Origin: Streptomyces sp. SPB162
GTDB lineage: Bacteria > Actinomycetota > Actinomycetes > Streptomycetales > Streptomycetaceae
Direction of reading: 5' to 3'
Assembly: GCF_029504575.1 (NCBI RefSeq)
Contig: NZ_JAQFII010000001.1
Span: 3,479,001-3,543,000, forward strand
DNA: 64,000 nt
The translations under genes were made by a program, and so were the position numbers. Positions 43,368 to 53,012 of the stretch are shown piece after piece; position 1 is the first letter of the stretch, and every line of letters begins with the position of its first letter. The notes beneath the pieces were generated by a model. The model was not told the origin of the DNA. It saw nothing but the letters and a program-made list of their open reading frames with translations, and searched no databases.

Positions 43368-44310
43368 ATGTCGGTGATTGACCTAAAGTTGTTTCGGCTG
43401 GATGCCGCTGGCCGGGACATCGAGCTTCGGAGTTCAACGGTGGCCCTGGAGGTGGAGCTGCAACGCCGCGTCGAGACTGGGATGGAGTCCATGCTCGGGA
43501 TCCGCTTCCTGGCTTCGGAGTACCCGACGGGACCGTGGCACCGGGGGCGGATCGACACGTTGGGGTTGGACGAGAACGGCGCCCCGGTGGTGATCGAGAT
43601 GAAGAAGGGCTCCGACAGCGGGGTGCTGTCGCAGGCCGTGTCGTACCTGTCCTGGCTGGAGTCGGCGCACCACGAGTTCGAGGCGCTCGTGCGGAAGGTG
43701 CTGGGCGCGGAGGCTGCCGGGTCGATCGACTGGCGTCGACCGCGGATGGTCTGCATCGCGGCTAGCTTCTCCCACCACGACCGTGTGGCCGTGCAGCGAC
43801 TGCCCGAGCGGATCGATCTGGTGCGCTACCGGATCTTCGAGGGCGGCCTGCTGAGCTTGCTGCTCGTCGACTCCTCGCCCGGCTTCCCGACCGCCGCTTC
43901 CTCCCGGCGAACTCGGGTGCGGGAGACCACGGTCGACGTCGCGGCGGCGGTCCCTGTGGCTCCTTCGCCGACGGATGCCGGCCTGGTACCGCAGTGCCTG
44001 CGGGACCTGTACGCGGAGGTGGACGACGCGCTCACGGCATGGGGCGAGGTCGAGGTGGCACCGCTGCGCCACTACATCGCCTACCGGCGGCTGGTGAACG
44101 TAGCAACGGTGATCTTCCGCCCCAAGCACGAGGCGATCCTGGTCTATCTCAGACTCGACCCGGACACGGTCGAGTTGGAGGAGGGCTACACCCGGGACAT
44201 GCGCGGCATCGGGCACCTCGGGACCGGGGACCTGGAGGTACGCCTCGCTTCGGCAGCCGACCTGGAGAAGGCGGCCCCCGTTGATCCGGCGGGCCTTCGA
44301 GGCGGCTTGA
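43368..44310 (+). CDS. DUF91/NucS-like plus DUF5655 domain protein, frameshift near the end
   Basis: About 314 residues after correction. The N-terminal 150 residues contain the restriction-like fold: IDTLGLDENGAPVVIEMKK (D then E-x-K) and QAVSYLSWL. The C-terminal 110 residues match the DUF5655 pattern (VNVATVIFRPKHEAILVYLRL). The frame as given runs on into the opposite gene; removing one base from the C5 run at 44275-44279 gives PLIRRAFEAA and a stop at 44310, just before a terminator. DNA-binding or nuclease function is inferred from the NucS-like motif. Confidence 0.78.
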
Positions 44311-44319
44311 CGCAAACAG

Positions 44320-44363
44320 AAGGGCGGCTGGAGCATCGGTTACTCGATACTCCAGCCGCCCTT
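44320..44363. terminator. Bidirectional terminator
   Basis: AAGGGCGGCTGGAG (44320-44333) pairs perfectly with CTCCAGCCGCCCTT (44350-44363), then a T. Lies between the convergent DUF5655 and methyltransferase genes and supports the corrected end of the former. Confidence 0.85.
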
Positions 44364-44406
44364 TGGCGTCTGCGGGGCGCGGACCCCGGGCTCCCCGCTC
44401 TCATGC

Positions 44407-45153
44407 TCACACCTCCGGACCGGCCAGCTCGAAGTCGTCCTTCGTCAGTTCGGCGCGCAGCCGCTCCTCGGCGACATCGGCGTAGTGCGCGGACAGCTCG
44501 ACGCCCACGAAACGGCGTCCCTCGCGCAGGGCCGCGACCCCCGTGGAGCCGCTGCCGGTGAACGGATCGAGCACGGTGCCGCCCTCGGGGCAGACCTGGA
44601 CGAGCTGCTGCATCACCTCGACCGGCTTCTGGGTGATGTGGACACGGCCCTTGCGGGGCTGGGAGGCGATGTAGTGCCCCGGCAGGTAGAGGTCGCGGGT
44701 GTTGTCGAGGGAGCCCTTGACGCCCCAGACGATGAACTCCGAGTCCTGCTTCGGCCCGCCCTTGCGGGGCCGGCTGGAGGGCTTGATCCACGGGATGGTG
44801 CCACTCCAGGTCCACCCGGCCATCTGCAGGGCGTCCGAGGTGGTCGGTTCCTGGCGCCAGTCGGTGAAGACCATGGCGACCGCGTGCTCGGTCGAGGCCC
44901 GGTACGCCTCGGTGAGCAGTTCGGTCAGCCAGGATCGGTAGGAACGCTGGTCGCGGTTCTCTCCGGGGAAGTTCTGCAGGTCGTGCGCACTGTTGCTGGT
45001 GACGTACTTGGCTCGCGCGGTGCGACCCGTGCGGTCCGAGCTGGTACGTCCGCCGGAGTTGTACGGCGGGTCTGTGATGACGGCGTTGACGCTCTCGTCC
45101 GGGAGGGTCTTCAGCACGGTGAGGGCATCGCCTCGGTGCAGCGTGTAGCTCAT
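44407..45153 (-). CDS. Site-specific DNA methyltransferase (beta type, N4-cytosine/N6-adenine)
   Basis: 248 residues. Catalytic motif IV ITDPPYNSGG (about 26-35) comes before the SAM-binding DPFTGSGSTGVAAL (about 190-205), the order of beta-class enzymes. TQKPVEVMQQLV is the usual motif X helix. No restriction enzyme lies beside it, so it is either an orphan or protects the element during transfer. Recognition sequence cannot be read from the protein. Confidence 0.92.
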   Translation of the reverse strand: MSYTLHRGDALTVLKTLPDESVNAVITDPPYNSGGRTSSDRTGRTARAKYVTSNSAHDLQNFPGENRDQRSYRSWLTELLTEAYRASTEHAVAMVFTDWRQEPTTSDALQMAGWTWSGTIPWIKPSSRPRKGGPKQDSEFIVWGVKGSLDNTRDLYLPGHYIASQPRKGRVHITQKPVEVMQQLVQVCPEGGTVLDPFTGSGSTGVAALREGRRFVGVELSAHYADVAEERLRAELTKDDFELAGPEV

Positions 45154-45648
45154 GTGCGGGGCCTCTTTCAGGGCACGGTGGGACTGAACCCGCTCCGGAC
45201 GTCGCTCAACAGCGGTCGTTTCGAGCGGGGTTGCGCCGGACGTTAACCGCGAATTCCGGCCGCACCTAACGAGCCGTGTCTCTGTCCGGGGCCGGGCCCG
45301 AGAGCCGTTTGGTGCGGCCGGATTCCCGGTCTACTGTCTCGCCATGTCACCGGGGCAGAGCAACGCTCCACCCCTGCTGACCTGTGCTTATCCGTGTTGT
45401 CTCGTCCGAATGGGCAGCACGGCGGGCCCGTTAGCCCTTCGTCCGAAAAGCCGTGAGGAGAACCGGTGCTCTGCCTGAGATTACGAGCGCGGCTGGCTGC
45501 CGCGCTTGACCCAAAACCGGCGTCTGGGAGCTACCAACTCCCCTGACCCGGGCTCGCCCTGAGAGGCGGATTCACATCGGTGCGGTGCCGACGGCTTTGC
45601 ACGAGAAGTCGGCACCGCGCCTCCTACGAACCACGAGGAGCCGCTGCG
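45154..45648. other. 495-bp intergenic region before the transfer operon
   Basis: No convincing protein gene. It holds an 11-bp inverted repeat (CCGGCCGCACC at 45256-45266, complement 45311-45321) enclosing 44 bases, plus the promoters for the methyltransferase (-) and the transfer operon (+). Candidate regulatory or oriT sequence; see findings. Confidence 0.5.
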
Positions 45649-45735
45649 ATGCAGCATGCCCTGACACCCCCACGCCCCGACCCAACACCGCTGTCCGTCG
45701 GCCACCGCCGAACCGGTGAACGGCAGCGGCGATGA
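45649..45735 (+). CDS. 28-aa ORF coupled to the transfer operon
   Basis: ATG 45649 has a good RBS (GAGGAG) and its TGA (45733-45735) overlaps the ATG of the NlpC/P60 gene (ATGA). The peptide MQHALTPPRPDPTPLSVG and its basic tail have no family. The main gene has only a weak site (GGCAGCGG) of its own, so the short ORF probably drives its translation. Confidence 0.5.
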   Translation: MQHALTPPRPDPTPLSVGHRRTGERQRR

Positions 45736-46877
45736 AGAAGACCACCGGAGCCGTCGTCGGTCTCTTCGCATCCGGCCCGCTGCTGCTGGCCGTTCCCATC
45801 CTCGCCATCGGTGCGGGTTCGGCTTCGGCCTCCTGCTCGACCGGCGGTGCACAGTCTGTGGATACCGCTGCCGTTGCTTCACAGGTGAAGGCCATCCTGG
45901 ACGGTGGCGACAAGGGCGCGGTCTCCGTCGCGGGGCTTGATGACCCTGCCGACCAGGTCCCCAACGCCAAGACGATCCAGGCCACCGGCGTCGCGATGAA
46001 CATTCCGGCCCGGGGGCAAGTCGTGGCCCTGGCAACCGCGCTACAGGAAAGCGGCCTGCGGAACCTGACCTACGGCGACCGCGATTCGCTGGGACTGTTC
46101 CAGCAGCGGCCGTCGCAGGGATGGGGCACGGCGAACGAGATCCTCGATCCGGTGCACTCCTCGACCAAGTTCTACGAGGGGCTGCAGAAGGTCTCGGGCT
46201 GGCAGTCCCTGTCCGTCACCCAGGCCGCTCAGGCCGTACAGAGGTCGGGCTTCCCGGAGGCGTATGCCAAATGGGAGCCGCTGGCCACCGCCTTGCAGAA
46301 GGCCATCGCCCCCCTGCTGTCGAAGTCCGGCGGCGGGTCGCCGAGCCCGTCTCCGTCTGGCTCTGCTGCCACCGAGACCGCTCCGTCCGATACCGCGGGC
46401 GGTTGTACGGCCGGCGGGGACGGAACCGACTTCGGGACCATCCCTCCGGGCGCGGTGCCTGCCGAGTACAAGATCCCAGCCGATGCTCCGGCGAAGGTCC
46501 AGACGGCGATTCGCTGGGCCCTCGGCCAGCTCAAGACGCCGTACCAGTGGGGCGGGAGCTGCACCGACTCCCACGGGCCCGACCCCATGGGCCGGTGCGA
46601 CTGCTCCTCTCTCATGCAGCAGGCGTACAAGGCCGCCGGAGTCACCCTGACGCGCACCACGTACACGCAGGTCAAGGAGGGCAAGGCGACGTCGGCCGAT
46701 GCCCTCAAGCCGGGTGACCTCGTCTTCACCGAGGGAACGGCCGAAGTCCCCGAGCACGTCGGGATGTTCATCGGCCAGGGCCTGATCGTCAACGCCCCGC
46801 ACACCGGTGACGTGGTGCGTATCGCGACGCTCGCGTCCTGGAAGTCGCAGATTCTCGCGGCCCGCCGAGTCGTCTGA
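45732..46877 (+). CDS. NlpC/P60 cell-wall hydrolase of the transfer apparatus
   Basis: 381 residues, secreted. A signal peptide (1-34) ends near SASASC. The N-terminal half (about 45-195) resembles a lysozyme-like segment with ALQESGLRNL and DSLGLFQQRPSQGWG. The C-terminal C40 domain (about 260-381) has Cys in RCDCSSLMQQAY, His in EHVGMFIG and a third polar residue in NAPHTGD. A two-domain wall-opening enzyme at the start of a type IV-like conjugation operon, equivalent to VirB1. Confidence 0.9.
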   Translation: MKKTTGAVVGLFASGPLLLAVPILAIGAGSASASCSTGGAQSVDTAAVASQVKAILDGGDKGAVSVAGLDDPADQVPNAKTIQATGVAMNIPARGQVVALATALQESGLRNLTYGDRDSLGLFQQRPSQGWGTANEILDPVHSSTKFYEGLQKVSGWQSLSVTQAAQAVQRSGFPEAYAKWEPLATALQKAIAPLLSKSGGGSPSPSPSGSAATETAPSDTAGGCTAGGDGTDFGTIPPGAVPAEYKIPADAPAKVQTAIRWALGQLKTPYQWGGSCTDSHGPDPMGRCDCSSLMQQAYKAAGVTLTRTTYTQVKEGKATSADALKPGDLVFTEGTAEVPEHVGMFIGQGLIVNAPHTGDVVRIATLASWKSQILAARRVV

Positions 46878-46963
46878 CCGGCCCTTCTCCCTCCCCCTTC
46901 TTCACGCACCGCCGCTCCGCCCTCTCGGGCTTCAGCGTGCAATAAATAGAACTGGAGTTCGTA

Positions 46964-47272
46964 ATGTATCTCGCCGACAAGGTCATCCAGCTCGCCTACG
47001 ACCCCGGGATCAAGCCGAACGAGGGCGGGCTTCCTGGCCTCGCCGTCCTCAAGCAGGTGATGGGCTCGATCAACCTCTTCGGGATCATCGCCGTGGTCGG
47101 TGCGCTCGCCGTCAGCGCGGGCGTGTGGGCGTGGGGCCACCACTCTGGTGGCCACCAGGCCGAGGCCAACGGCAAGAAGGGTGTGCTGGTCAGCGCTGGT
47201 GCGGCCCTTCTGCTGGGCGCCGCAAACGGCGTGGTCGCGTTCTTCAGCACGCTGGGGACGCAGGTCCACTGA
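46964..47272 (+). CDS. DUF6112 family membrane protein (pilin-like)
   Basis: 102 residues with two hydrophobic helices (INLFGIIAVVGALAVSAGVW and KGVLVSAGAALLLGAANGVV) separated by a short charged loop. Size and topology are like VirB2/TrbC pilins, and it sits where such a gene would be. RBS CTGGAG. Its stop overlaps the next start (TGATG). Confidence 0.82.
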   Translation: MYLADKVIQLAYDPGIKPNEGGLPGLAVLKQVMGSINLFGIIAVVGALAVSAGVWAWGHHSGGHQAEANGKKGVLVSAGAALLLGAANGVVAFFSTLGTQVH

Positions 47273-47961
47273 TGCCCTCCCACTCCTCGAACCCCGGCGG
47301 CGCATCTCGCGTGCGCCGCCGGGCGCTGCTCGGCACTGCCGTTCTGGTGGTGCTCGTCGCCCTCGCCGGCCTGGCTGCCTACCTCACCCGCGACGGCAGG
47401 GGCTCCTCCAAAGCTGAAACCCCACCCGCGAGTTCGCCTTCTCCTTCCTCGTCGGCCACTTCGCCGTCCGGATCGTCCTCGCCGAGGTCGCGCCCTCACT
47501 CCCTCCCGACTCCACCGGGCACCCACGATCCGATCGCGTTCGGGAAGGCAGCCGCCGAAGCGTTGTGGTCGTACGACACCCGTGCGTACTCCCAGGCAGA
47601 GCTGCTGACCGCCCTGCATGGGTGGCTGACCACCGAGACCAAGTACGCCGATCCCGCCTCGGTCGACGCGATCGTTCCCTCGCCCGTGCTGTGGAAGGAA
47701 ATGGCCGCCAACGGCCAGTTCGCCACCGCCAAGGTCAACGAGGGGCACTTCCCGGACTCGTTCACCCAGGCCCTTCAGGCGAATCCCGGAACGATCACGC
47801 AGGCGTACGTATATGCCGTGACCGTCTCCGGCAAGCAGTCGATCGCTTGGAAGGGCTCGCCTGCCGGTGGTGCGGAGAACCGCGTCACCACCCTCGCGGT
47901 CCAGTGCCGCCCTTCCCACCCGTGTGCCCTGGCCGGCGTCATGCCGTCCGTCGCGCCCTGA
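47272..47961 (+). CDS. Membrane-anchored conjugation protein (TcpC/VirB8-like position)
   Basis: 229 residues. One N-terminal helix (LLGTAVLVVLVALAGLAAYL) is followed by a Ser/Pro linker and an extracytoplasmic domain of about 140 residues (HDPIAFGKAAAEALWSYD...). Such an NTF2-like outer part is typical of VirB8/TcpC. Homology is not obvious from the sequence alone, so the name rests on topology and context. Confidence 0.7.
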   Translation: MPSHSSNPGGASRVRRRALLGTAVLVVLVALAGLAAYLTRDGRGSSKAETPPASSPSPSSSATSPSGSSSPRSRPHSLPTPPGTHDPIAFGKAAAEALWSYDTRAYSQAELLTALHGWLTTETKYADPASVDAIVPSPVLWKEMAANGQFATAKVNEGHFPDSFTQALQANPGTITQAYVYAVTVSGKQSIAWKGSPAGGAENRVTTLAVQCRPSHPCALAGVMPSVAP

Positions 47962-47988
47962 CCACCAACCCAGAAAGGAGGTATCGCC

Positions 47989-49377
47989 ATGGGAGTCTGC
48001 GACTTTCCGCTGATGGACAAGGTGTGCGGTGCTGTCGACTTCGCCACCAACCCCGCCGGGGCCGTCACCGACGGCATCGGAGCGTGGATCGCGAAGTCGG
48101 CGGGCGAATTGGCCGCCAGCGCCGCTGATCTCGCTGCGAAGGCCGTCAACCAGACCACCGCCATCGATCTCAACGCCGGATGGTTCCGGGACAACTACGA
48201 ACTTCTGCTGCCCATCGGGCTCGCGTTGACCGTCGGCACGTTCTGCATCCAGTTGATGTTCGCGGCCTGGCTGCGAGATGAACGCGCCCTCGCTCAGGCA
48301 GCCATCGGCACTATGACCGGCATCCTCTTCAGCTTCTGCGCCATCGCCTTCACGACCGTCGCCATCACCGTGGTCGACGCCCTGTCCGACGGCCTGTTCC
48401 AAGCAGCGAACAGCTCAGTCGACGATGCGATCCGCCGTGTGGTGAAGGTCAACGAACTGGGGGCGATGTACGGCCTCGGCTGGGGAGTCCCAGCCATGGT
48501 CGCCCTAGGATGCGCGATCGGCGCGTTCATGTACTGGGGCGTCATGGTCGCCCGCAAGGTCGGCGTCCTGGTGCTGGTCGCTCTCGCCGTCTTCGCCGGA
48601 GCTGGCGGAGGCTGGGAGGTCGCCAAGCGGTGGCGACGTGGCTGGATCGAGGCCACCGCCACCCTGGTCGTCTCGAAACTCCTGATGACCGTGGTCTTCC
48701 TCATCGGCGTCTCAGCGATGGGCAAGTCGGATGCCCACGACGGCATGGCCGCGCTGTCCGACGCGATGGCAGGCATCGTCGTGATGGTGCTGGTCCTGCT
48801 GTGCCCGTACGCCACGTACAAGTTCGTCCACTGGGCCAGCGACGGCGGGGGCCACGACGACCTGCACCGCACCGGCGTCGCGGGCATGGCGGTCGCCGCT
48901 GGAGCTGCCAAGACTGCGGGCAGTCTGGCGATGCGGGCCAGCAGCGGTGCACCGGCACCGCAGGGGCCGAGCCAGGTCCCCGGCGCGGGCAGCGACGGCG
49001 TTGCCTCCGGCATCAGCCCCTCCGGCGGCACCCTCAGCAAGGAGGGCATCGACTCCGGACCGCCCAAGCCGCAGACCAGCTTCCGGTACGGCGAAGACCC
49101 GAACGCCTCCGGCGACAAGGGTCGGGCCCTGATCCAGCGCCCCGGTATCCCGCCGCTCATCAACCGACCCGACGAGGGCGAATCGGGAGGCGCCGAAGGA
49201 GAAGCGGGCGGCCAGTTCGTTGCCGCTCAGGCTGGAGGCGGCAACATGACCCGCGCTGGCGCCGCGCCGCCGCCGGCCCCCGCTGCAGCGCCGCCGTCCT
49301 CCACGGGGCCTTCGGCAACCGGTTCCCCGACACCGACGAACTGGGTGTATCCCAGCCAGTCGCCGTCGGATTCCTGA
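47989..49377 (+). CDS. SCO6881 family membrane protein (VirB6-like)
   Basis: 462 residues. About six membrane segments lie between 65 and 280 (LLLPIGLALTVGTFCIQLMF, then ILFSFCAIAFTTVAITVV, and so on). The C-terminal about 170 residues are polar, Pro/Gly/Ala-rich and probably cytoplasmic. The layout matches the SCO6881 family of Streptomyces transfer regions and VirB6 channel components. RBS AAAGGAGG. Confidence 0.85.
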   Translation: MGVCDFPLMDKVCGAVDFATNPAGAVTDGIGAWIAKSAGELAASAADLAAKAVNQTTAIDLNAGWFRDNYELLLPIGLALTVGTFCIQLMFAAWLRDERALAQAAIGTMTGILFSFCAIAFTTVAITVVDALSDGLFQAANSSVDDAIRRVVKVNELGAMYGLGWGVPAMVALGCAIGAFMYWGVMVARKVGVLVLVALAVFAGAGGGWEVAKRWRRGWIEATATLVVSKLLMTVVFLIGVSAMGKSDAHDGMAALSDAMAGIVVMVLVLLCPYATYKFVHWASDGGGHDDLHRTGVAGMAVAAGAAKTAGSLAMRASSGAPAPQGPSQVPGAGSDGVASGISPSGGTLSKEGIDSGPPKPQTSFRYGEDPNASGDKGRALIQRPGIPPLINRPDEGESGGAEGEAGGQFVAAQAGGGNMTRAGAAPPPAPAAAPPSSTGPSATGSPTPTNWVYPSQSPSDS

Positions 49378-49520
49378 CACATCACATCCGGGGGCGGGCT
49401 GTTACGGCAGCCCGCCCCCCGCGCCCCGCGCAACCGATCCCCAGAAACGAGCCCCGCCATGACCTCCAGAAGAGCGTCGCGCGCCCCGCCCCCGCCCGCT
49501 CCCACCGTCTGGAACCCACC

Positions 49521-50993
49521 ATGTCCAACAAGCACCAGGCCGAAGCCACCACGGCCAGCGTCAAATTTCCTCACCGCTCGCGGCGCGGCATCCTGCTCGG
49601 CCTGACAGCCTCGCAGTTGATCGTCGTCAGCCTCACCGGTCTTCTTCTGCTCGCCGTGATCCTCACCCGCGGCGTGGTCGGCGCCCTCGAACTCATCCCG
49701 GTCTGGGCGGCCATCGCCCTCCTCGTGTTCGTCCGCTACCGGGGCCGCGCCCTGGCCGACTGGGCTCCGATCGTCACCCGGTACGCCCTGCGCCGCATGC
49801 GGGGCCAGTTGGTCTGGCTCACCCGGCCTTCCCGCCGCCCGATCCGCGAAGGTCTGCTTCACCTGCCCGGCACAGCGGCGAGCCTGCGCGTGGTCACCGC
49901 TCCCGACCGTCGATACGGCGCGGTCCACAACCCCCACACCGGCACCCTGACCGCCGTCGTCAAGGTCTCCTCCCGCGCCTACGCGCTGCTCGACCCGGGC
50001 ACCCAGAACGCCAACGTCAACGGATGGGGACGTGCGCTGGCCGCACTCGCCCGCACGGGCCAGGTCGCCCGGATCCAGGTGATCGAGCGCACCGTTCCGG
50101 ACTCCGGCGACGCGCTGCGCCGGTACTGGGAGGAGCACGGCCAGCCCCACGCCCCCATGGCGGGTGCGATCTACAGCGAGCTGATCCAGAGCGCCGGCCC
50201 TGCTGCTGCACCGCACGAGGCGTACGTCGCGGTATCCCTGGACGCCAAGGCCGCACGACGGCTGATCAACCAGGCCGGTGGCGGCCTCACCGGATCCTTC
50301 AGTGTCCTGGCACAGCTCACCTCGACCTTCGATCAGGCCGCGCGAACGGCCGGACTCAACCCCACCGGCTGGCTCACCGCCCGCGAGATCGCGGCCGTCG
50401 TGCGCACCGCGTACGACCCCAAGGCCCTTGCAACGCTTGACCGTTGGTCCACGGCAGGGCATCCCGAGGCTGATCCTGCTGCTGCTGGTCCGGTCGTGGT
50501 GGTCGAGAAGGCCGACCACATCGCGACCGACTCGGCCGTGCACGCCACGTACTGGGTGGAGAACTGGCCCCGCACCGAAACGTCGGCCGGCTTCCTGCAC
50601 CAGCTCCTGTTCACCGCCGGGGTCCGGCGCACGCTGTCACTGTCGTACGAGCCGAAGGGGCTGGACGCAGCCCTGCGCGACGTCCAGCGGAAGAAGTCCA
50701 GCGTGATCGCCGACGCTGCCGAGCGAGCCCGGCGGGGCCAGGTCGACTCCGAGGCGGACTCGATCGAGTACCAGGACATCAAGTCCCGGGAGCGCCAGCT
50801 CATCGCGGGCCACGCGGATGTCGCCCTGACCGGGCTGCTGACCGTCTCGGCCGACTCGGAGGACGAACTCCGCTCCGCCTGCGCGGTTGTGGAGACCGCG
50901 GCCGTCGGCGCCCAGCTCGACCTCCGGCCGCTCACCTGGCAGCAGGCCGAAGCGTTCACGGTCGCCGCCATGCCGCTCGCCCTCGCCGCCTGA
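49521..50993 (+). CDS. SCO6880 family protein
   Basis: 490 residues. Two N-terminal helices (SQLIVVSLTGLLLLAVILT and LELIPVWAAIALLVFV) are followed by a large cytoplasmic domain that resembles the N-terminal part of VirB4 proteins (SCO6880/PrgI-like). No Walker motifs; the ATPase is the gene at 51507, so the VirB4 function seems to be split over two genes. Start ATG 49521. Confidence 0.85.
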   Translation: MSNKHQAEATTASVKFPHRSRRGILLGLTASQLIVVSLTGLLLLAVILTRGVVGALELIPVWAAIALLVFVRYRGRALADWAPIVTRYALRRMRGQLVWLTRPSRRPIREGLLHLPGTAASLRVVTAPDRRYGAVHNPHTGTLTAVVKVSSRAYALLDPGTQNANVNGWGRALAALARTGQVARIQVIERTVPDSGDALRRYWEEHGQPHAPMAGAIYSELIQSAGPAAAPHEAYVAVSLDAKAARRLINQAGGGLTGSFSVLAQLTSTFDQAARTAGLNPTGWLTAREIAAVVRTAYDPKALATLDRWSTAGHPEADPAAAGPVVVVEKADHIATDSAVHATYWVENWPRTETSAGFLHQLLFTAGVRRTLSLSYEPKGLDAALRDVQRKKSSVIADAAERARRGQVDSEADSIEYQDIKSRERQLIAGHADVALTGLLTVSADSEDELRSACAVVETAAVGAQLDLRPLTWQQAEAFTVAAMPLALAA

Positions 50994-51027
50994 TGCCGGC
51001 CCTCCCTCCCCCTGAAAGAGCACCCCC

Positions 51028-51480
51028 ATGTCCCGCACCGCCAGCCCGCCCGCGCAGGACTTCGTGCCCTTCGCCACCGCCGCGCTCGACTTCCACTGCT
51101 CGCTCAACATTCCGGGCGGCCCCCTTGTCACCACCCGGGCCGAACTGGACACCCTGCACGCCCACCTCGTCTCGCTGCACGGCCTGCTCGACGCGCATGC
51201 CGCCCGCACCGGCCAGCTCGTGCCGGTCGAAGGCGACCAGCTTCGCGCCACCCGCACCCGGATCTGGCAGGCCGCCGATCACATCCACGCCGCGTACCAC
51301 GCAGCACCCCGGCCGGACTCCGGCGAGGTGCCTGACCGCGAGGGATGCCAGGCGGGCCTGCCCGAGGGGGCACCGGAGCTGACCATCTGCCAGCGCCACC
51401 AGCGCACTGCGCATCTGGTGCGCCGCCGCACCACCCCGGCCGACCTGCACTCGCCCTTCACGGGCCTCGTCCGCCGCTGA
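51028..51480 (+). CDS. DUF6238-type hypothetical protein
   Basis: 150 residues, helical (DFVPFATAALDFHCSLNIP, then LDTLHAHLVSLHGLLDAHA). It lies between SCO6880 and the VirB4-like ATPase in every-gene-forward order, 34 bases after the former. Function unknown. Confidence 0.72.
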   Translation: MSRTASPPAQDFVPFATAALDFHCSLNIPGGPLVTTRAELDTLHAHLVSLHGLLDAHAARTGQLVPVEGDQLRATRTRIWQAADHIHAAYHAAPRPDSGEVPDREGCQAGLPEGAPELTICQRHQRTAHLVRRRTTPADLHSPFTGLVRR

Positions 51481-51506
51481 CCCGCCTTCCGTCTGGAGAA
51501 ACGTTC

Positions 51507-53012
51507 ATGCCCCGCACCCGCGCCAGCGCCTCCCACCTGTTCGTCCCCCGCAAGGCATCACGCGCCGAGCAGCGTGCCGCCCGCGAAGGCTTCGCCGAGG
51601 CCCGCCGCCAGGCCCGCCACGCCGGAGCCCCGCCAAAGCGCCGCGCCGAGGAGCACCTCGACCCGGAACTGCGGCCGATCTACCCGCCCTCCGGACGCCC
51701 CGGTCCCTCCTCGGCTCGGGGCGGCAAGCTCAGCCTCCCCTCCCACCGCATGACCACCGCAACTGTCAGCGGCGCCTATCCGTTTCTCGCCGAGGGCGGC
51801 CTGGGCGCCGAGGGGATCTTCATCGGCCGTGACGTGCACGCGGAGGCGGCGTTCTGCTACGACCCGTTCTCGCTGTACAGCAGCGGGCGGATCGAGGGCT
51901 TCACCAATCCGAACGCCGTCCTGGCCGGGATCATCGGCATGGGCAAGTCCGCGCTGGCCAAGTCGATAGCCACCCGGGCGATTGCCCACGGCTACCGCAT
52001 CTACGTGCCCTGCGATCCCAAGGGAGAGTGGACGGCCGTCGCCCAGGCCCTCGGCGGCTACAGCATCGCGCTCGGGCCGGGGCTTCCGGGTCGGCTGAAC
52101 CCTTTGGATGCTCCGGCCCGGCCCGCTTCGGTGAGCGAGGGCGACTGGTCGACCGAGGTCCGCAAGCGCCGCCTCCTGCTCCTGGCGGCCCTGGCGCGCA
52201 CCGTGCTGAAGCGCGATCTCCTGCCGATGGAACACACCGCCCTGGACCTCGCTCTCGACCTGGTGGTCGCCGAGGCCGACGCCGGGGGCACGGTGCCGCT
52301 GCTCGGCGAGATCGCGCACGCCCTCGGCTCGCCCGAGCGCCTCGACCGGGCCCTCGGCGACCAGGCCGGACACATGGGACCGGCCGCACAGGACCTCGCG
52401 CACGCCCTTCGCCGACTGGTCCACGGCGATCTGAGCGGCATGTTCGACGCCCCCTCGACGGTGGCCTTCGACCCGACCACGCCGATGCTGTCCATCGACC
52501 TTTCCCGCCTCGGCGGCTCCGGTGACGACACCGCCTTGGTGCTGGCAATGACCTGCGCGTCGGCGTGGATGGAGTCCGCGCTCGCCGACCCGGACGGAGG
52601 CAGGCGCTGGGTGATCTACGACGAGGCGTGGCGGGTGATGCGGCACGTCGGCCTGCTGGAGCGCATGCAGTCGCAGTGGAAGCTCTCTCGCGGGCTTGGC
52701 ATCGCGAACCTGATGGTCATCCACCGCCTCAGCGACTTGCTCAGCGCAGGCGATGCCGGCTCGCGCGGCCGGGTGCTGGCCGAGGGCCTGCTGGCCGACT
52801 GCTCCACCCGCATCATCTACCGGCAGGAACCCGACCAGCTCGCTGCTGCCGCTTCGCTGCTCGGCCTGACCGGCGTCGAGACCCAGGCGGTGTCCGCCCT
52901 GACCAAGGGCCGGGGCCTGTGGAAGGTCGCGGGCCGGAGCTTCATCACCCAGCACATCCTGCACCCCGCCGAGCGAGAGCTGTTCGACACCGACGCCCGA
53001 ATGTCGGCCTAG
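51507..53012 (+). CDS. VirB4-like conjugation ATPase
   Basis: 501 residues. Walker A IIGMGKSALAKS (about 142-153) and Walker B RWVIYDEAWRVM (about 368-379) are clear. The motif RRLSDL (in VIHRLSDLLSAGD) and the closing GRGLWKVAGRS are those of the HerA/VirB4 group. It powers substrate transfer or pilus assembly at the membrane. Start ATG 51507 after CTGGAG. Stop lies inside a hairpin. Confidence 0.9.
   Translation: MPRTRASASHLFVPRKASRAEQRAAREGFAEARRQARHAGAPPKRRAEEHLDPELRPIYPPSGRPGPSSARGGKLSLPSHRMTTATVSGAYPFLAEGGLGAEGIFIGRDVHAEAAFCYDPFSLYSSGRIEGFTNPNAVLAGIIGMGKSALAKSIATRAIAHGYRIYVPCDPKGEWTAVAQALGGYSIALGPGLPGRLNPLDAPARPASVSEGDWSTEVRKRRLLLLAALARTVLKRDLLPMEHTALDLALDLVVAEADAGGTVPLLGEIAHALGSPERLDRALGDQAGHMGPAAQDLAHALRRLVHGDLSGMFDAPSTVAFDPTTPMLSIDLSRLGGSGDDTALVLAMTCASAWMESALADPDGGRRWVIYDEAWRVMRHVGLLERMQSQWKLSRGLGIANLMVIHRLSDLLSAGDAGSRGRVLAEGLLADCSTRIIYRQEPDQLAAAASLLGLTGVETQAVSALTKGRGLWKVAGRSFITQHILHPAERELFDTDARMSA

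Noticed and set aside
44311-44561. C-terminal extension of the DUF91/DUF5655 protein to 44561
   Set aside because: This part is antisense to the methyltransferase, crosses a terminator, and follows a likely one-base error at 44275-44279.
45344-45478. 44-codon frame before the transfer operon
   Set aside because: It starts at an ATG without a ribosome site and has no resemblance to any protein; kept as intergenic.
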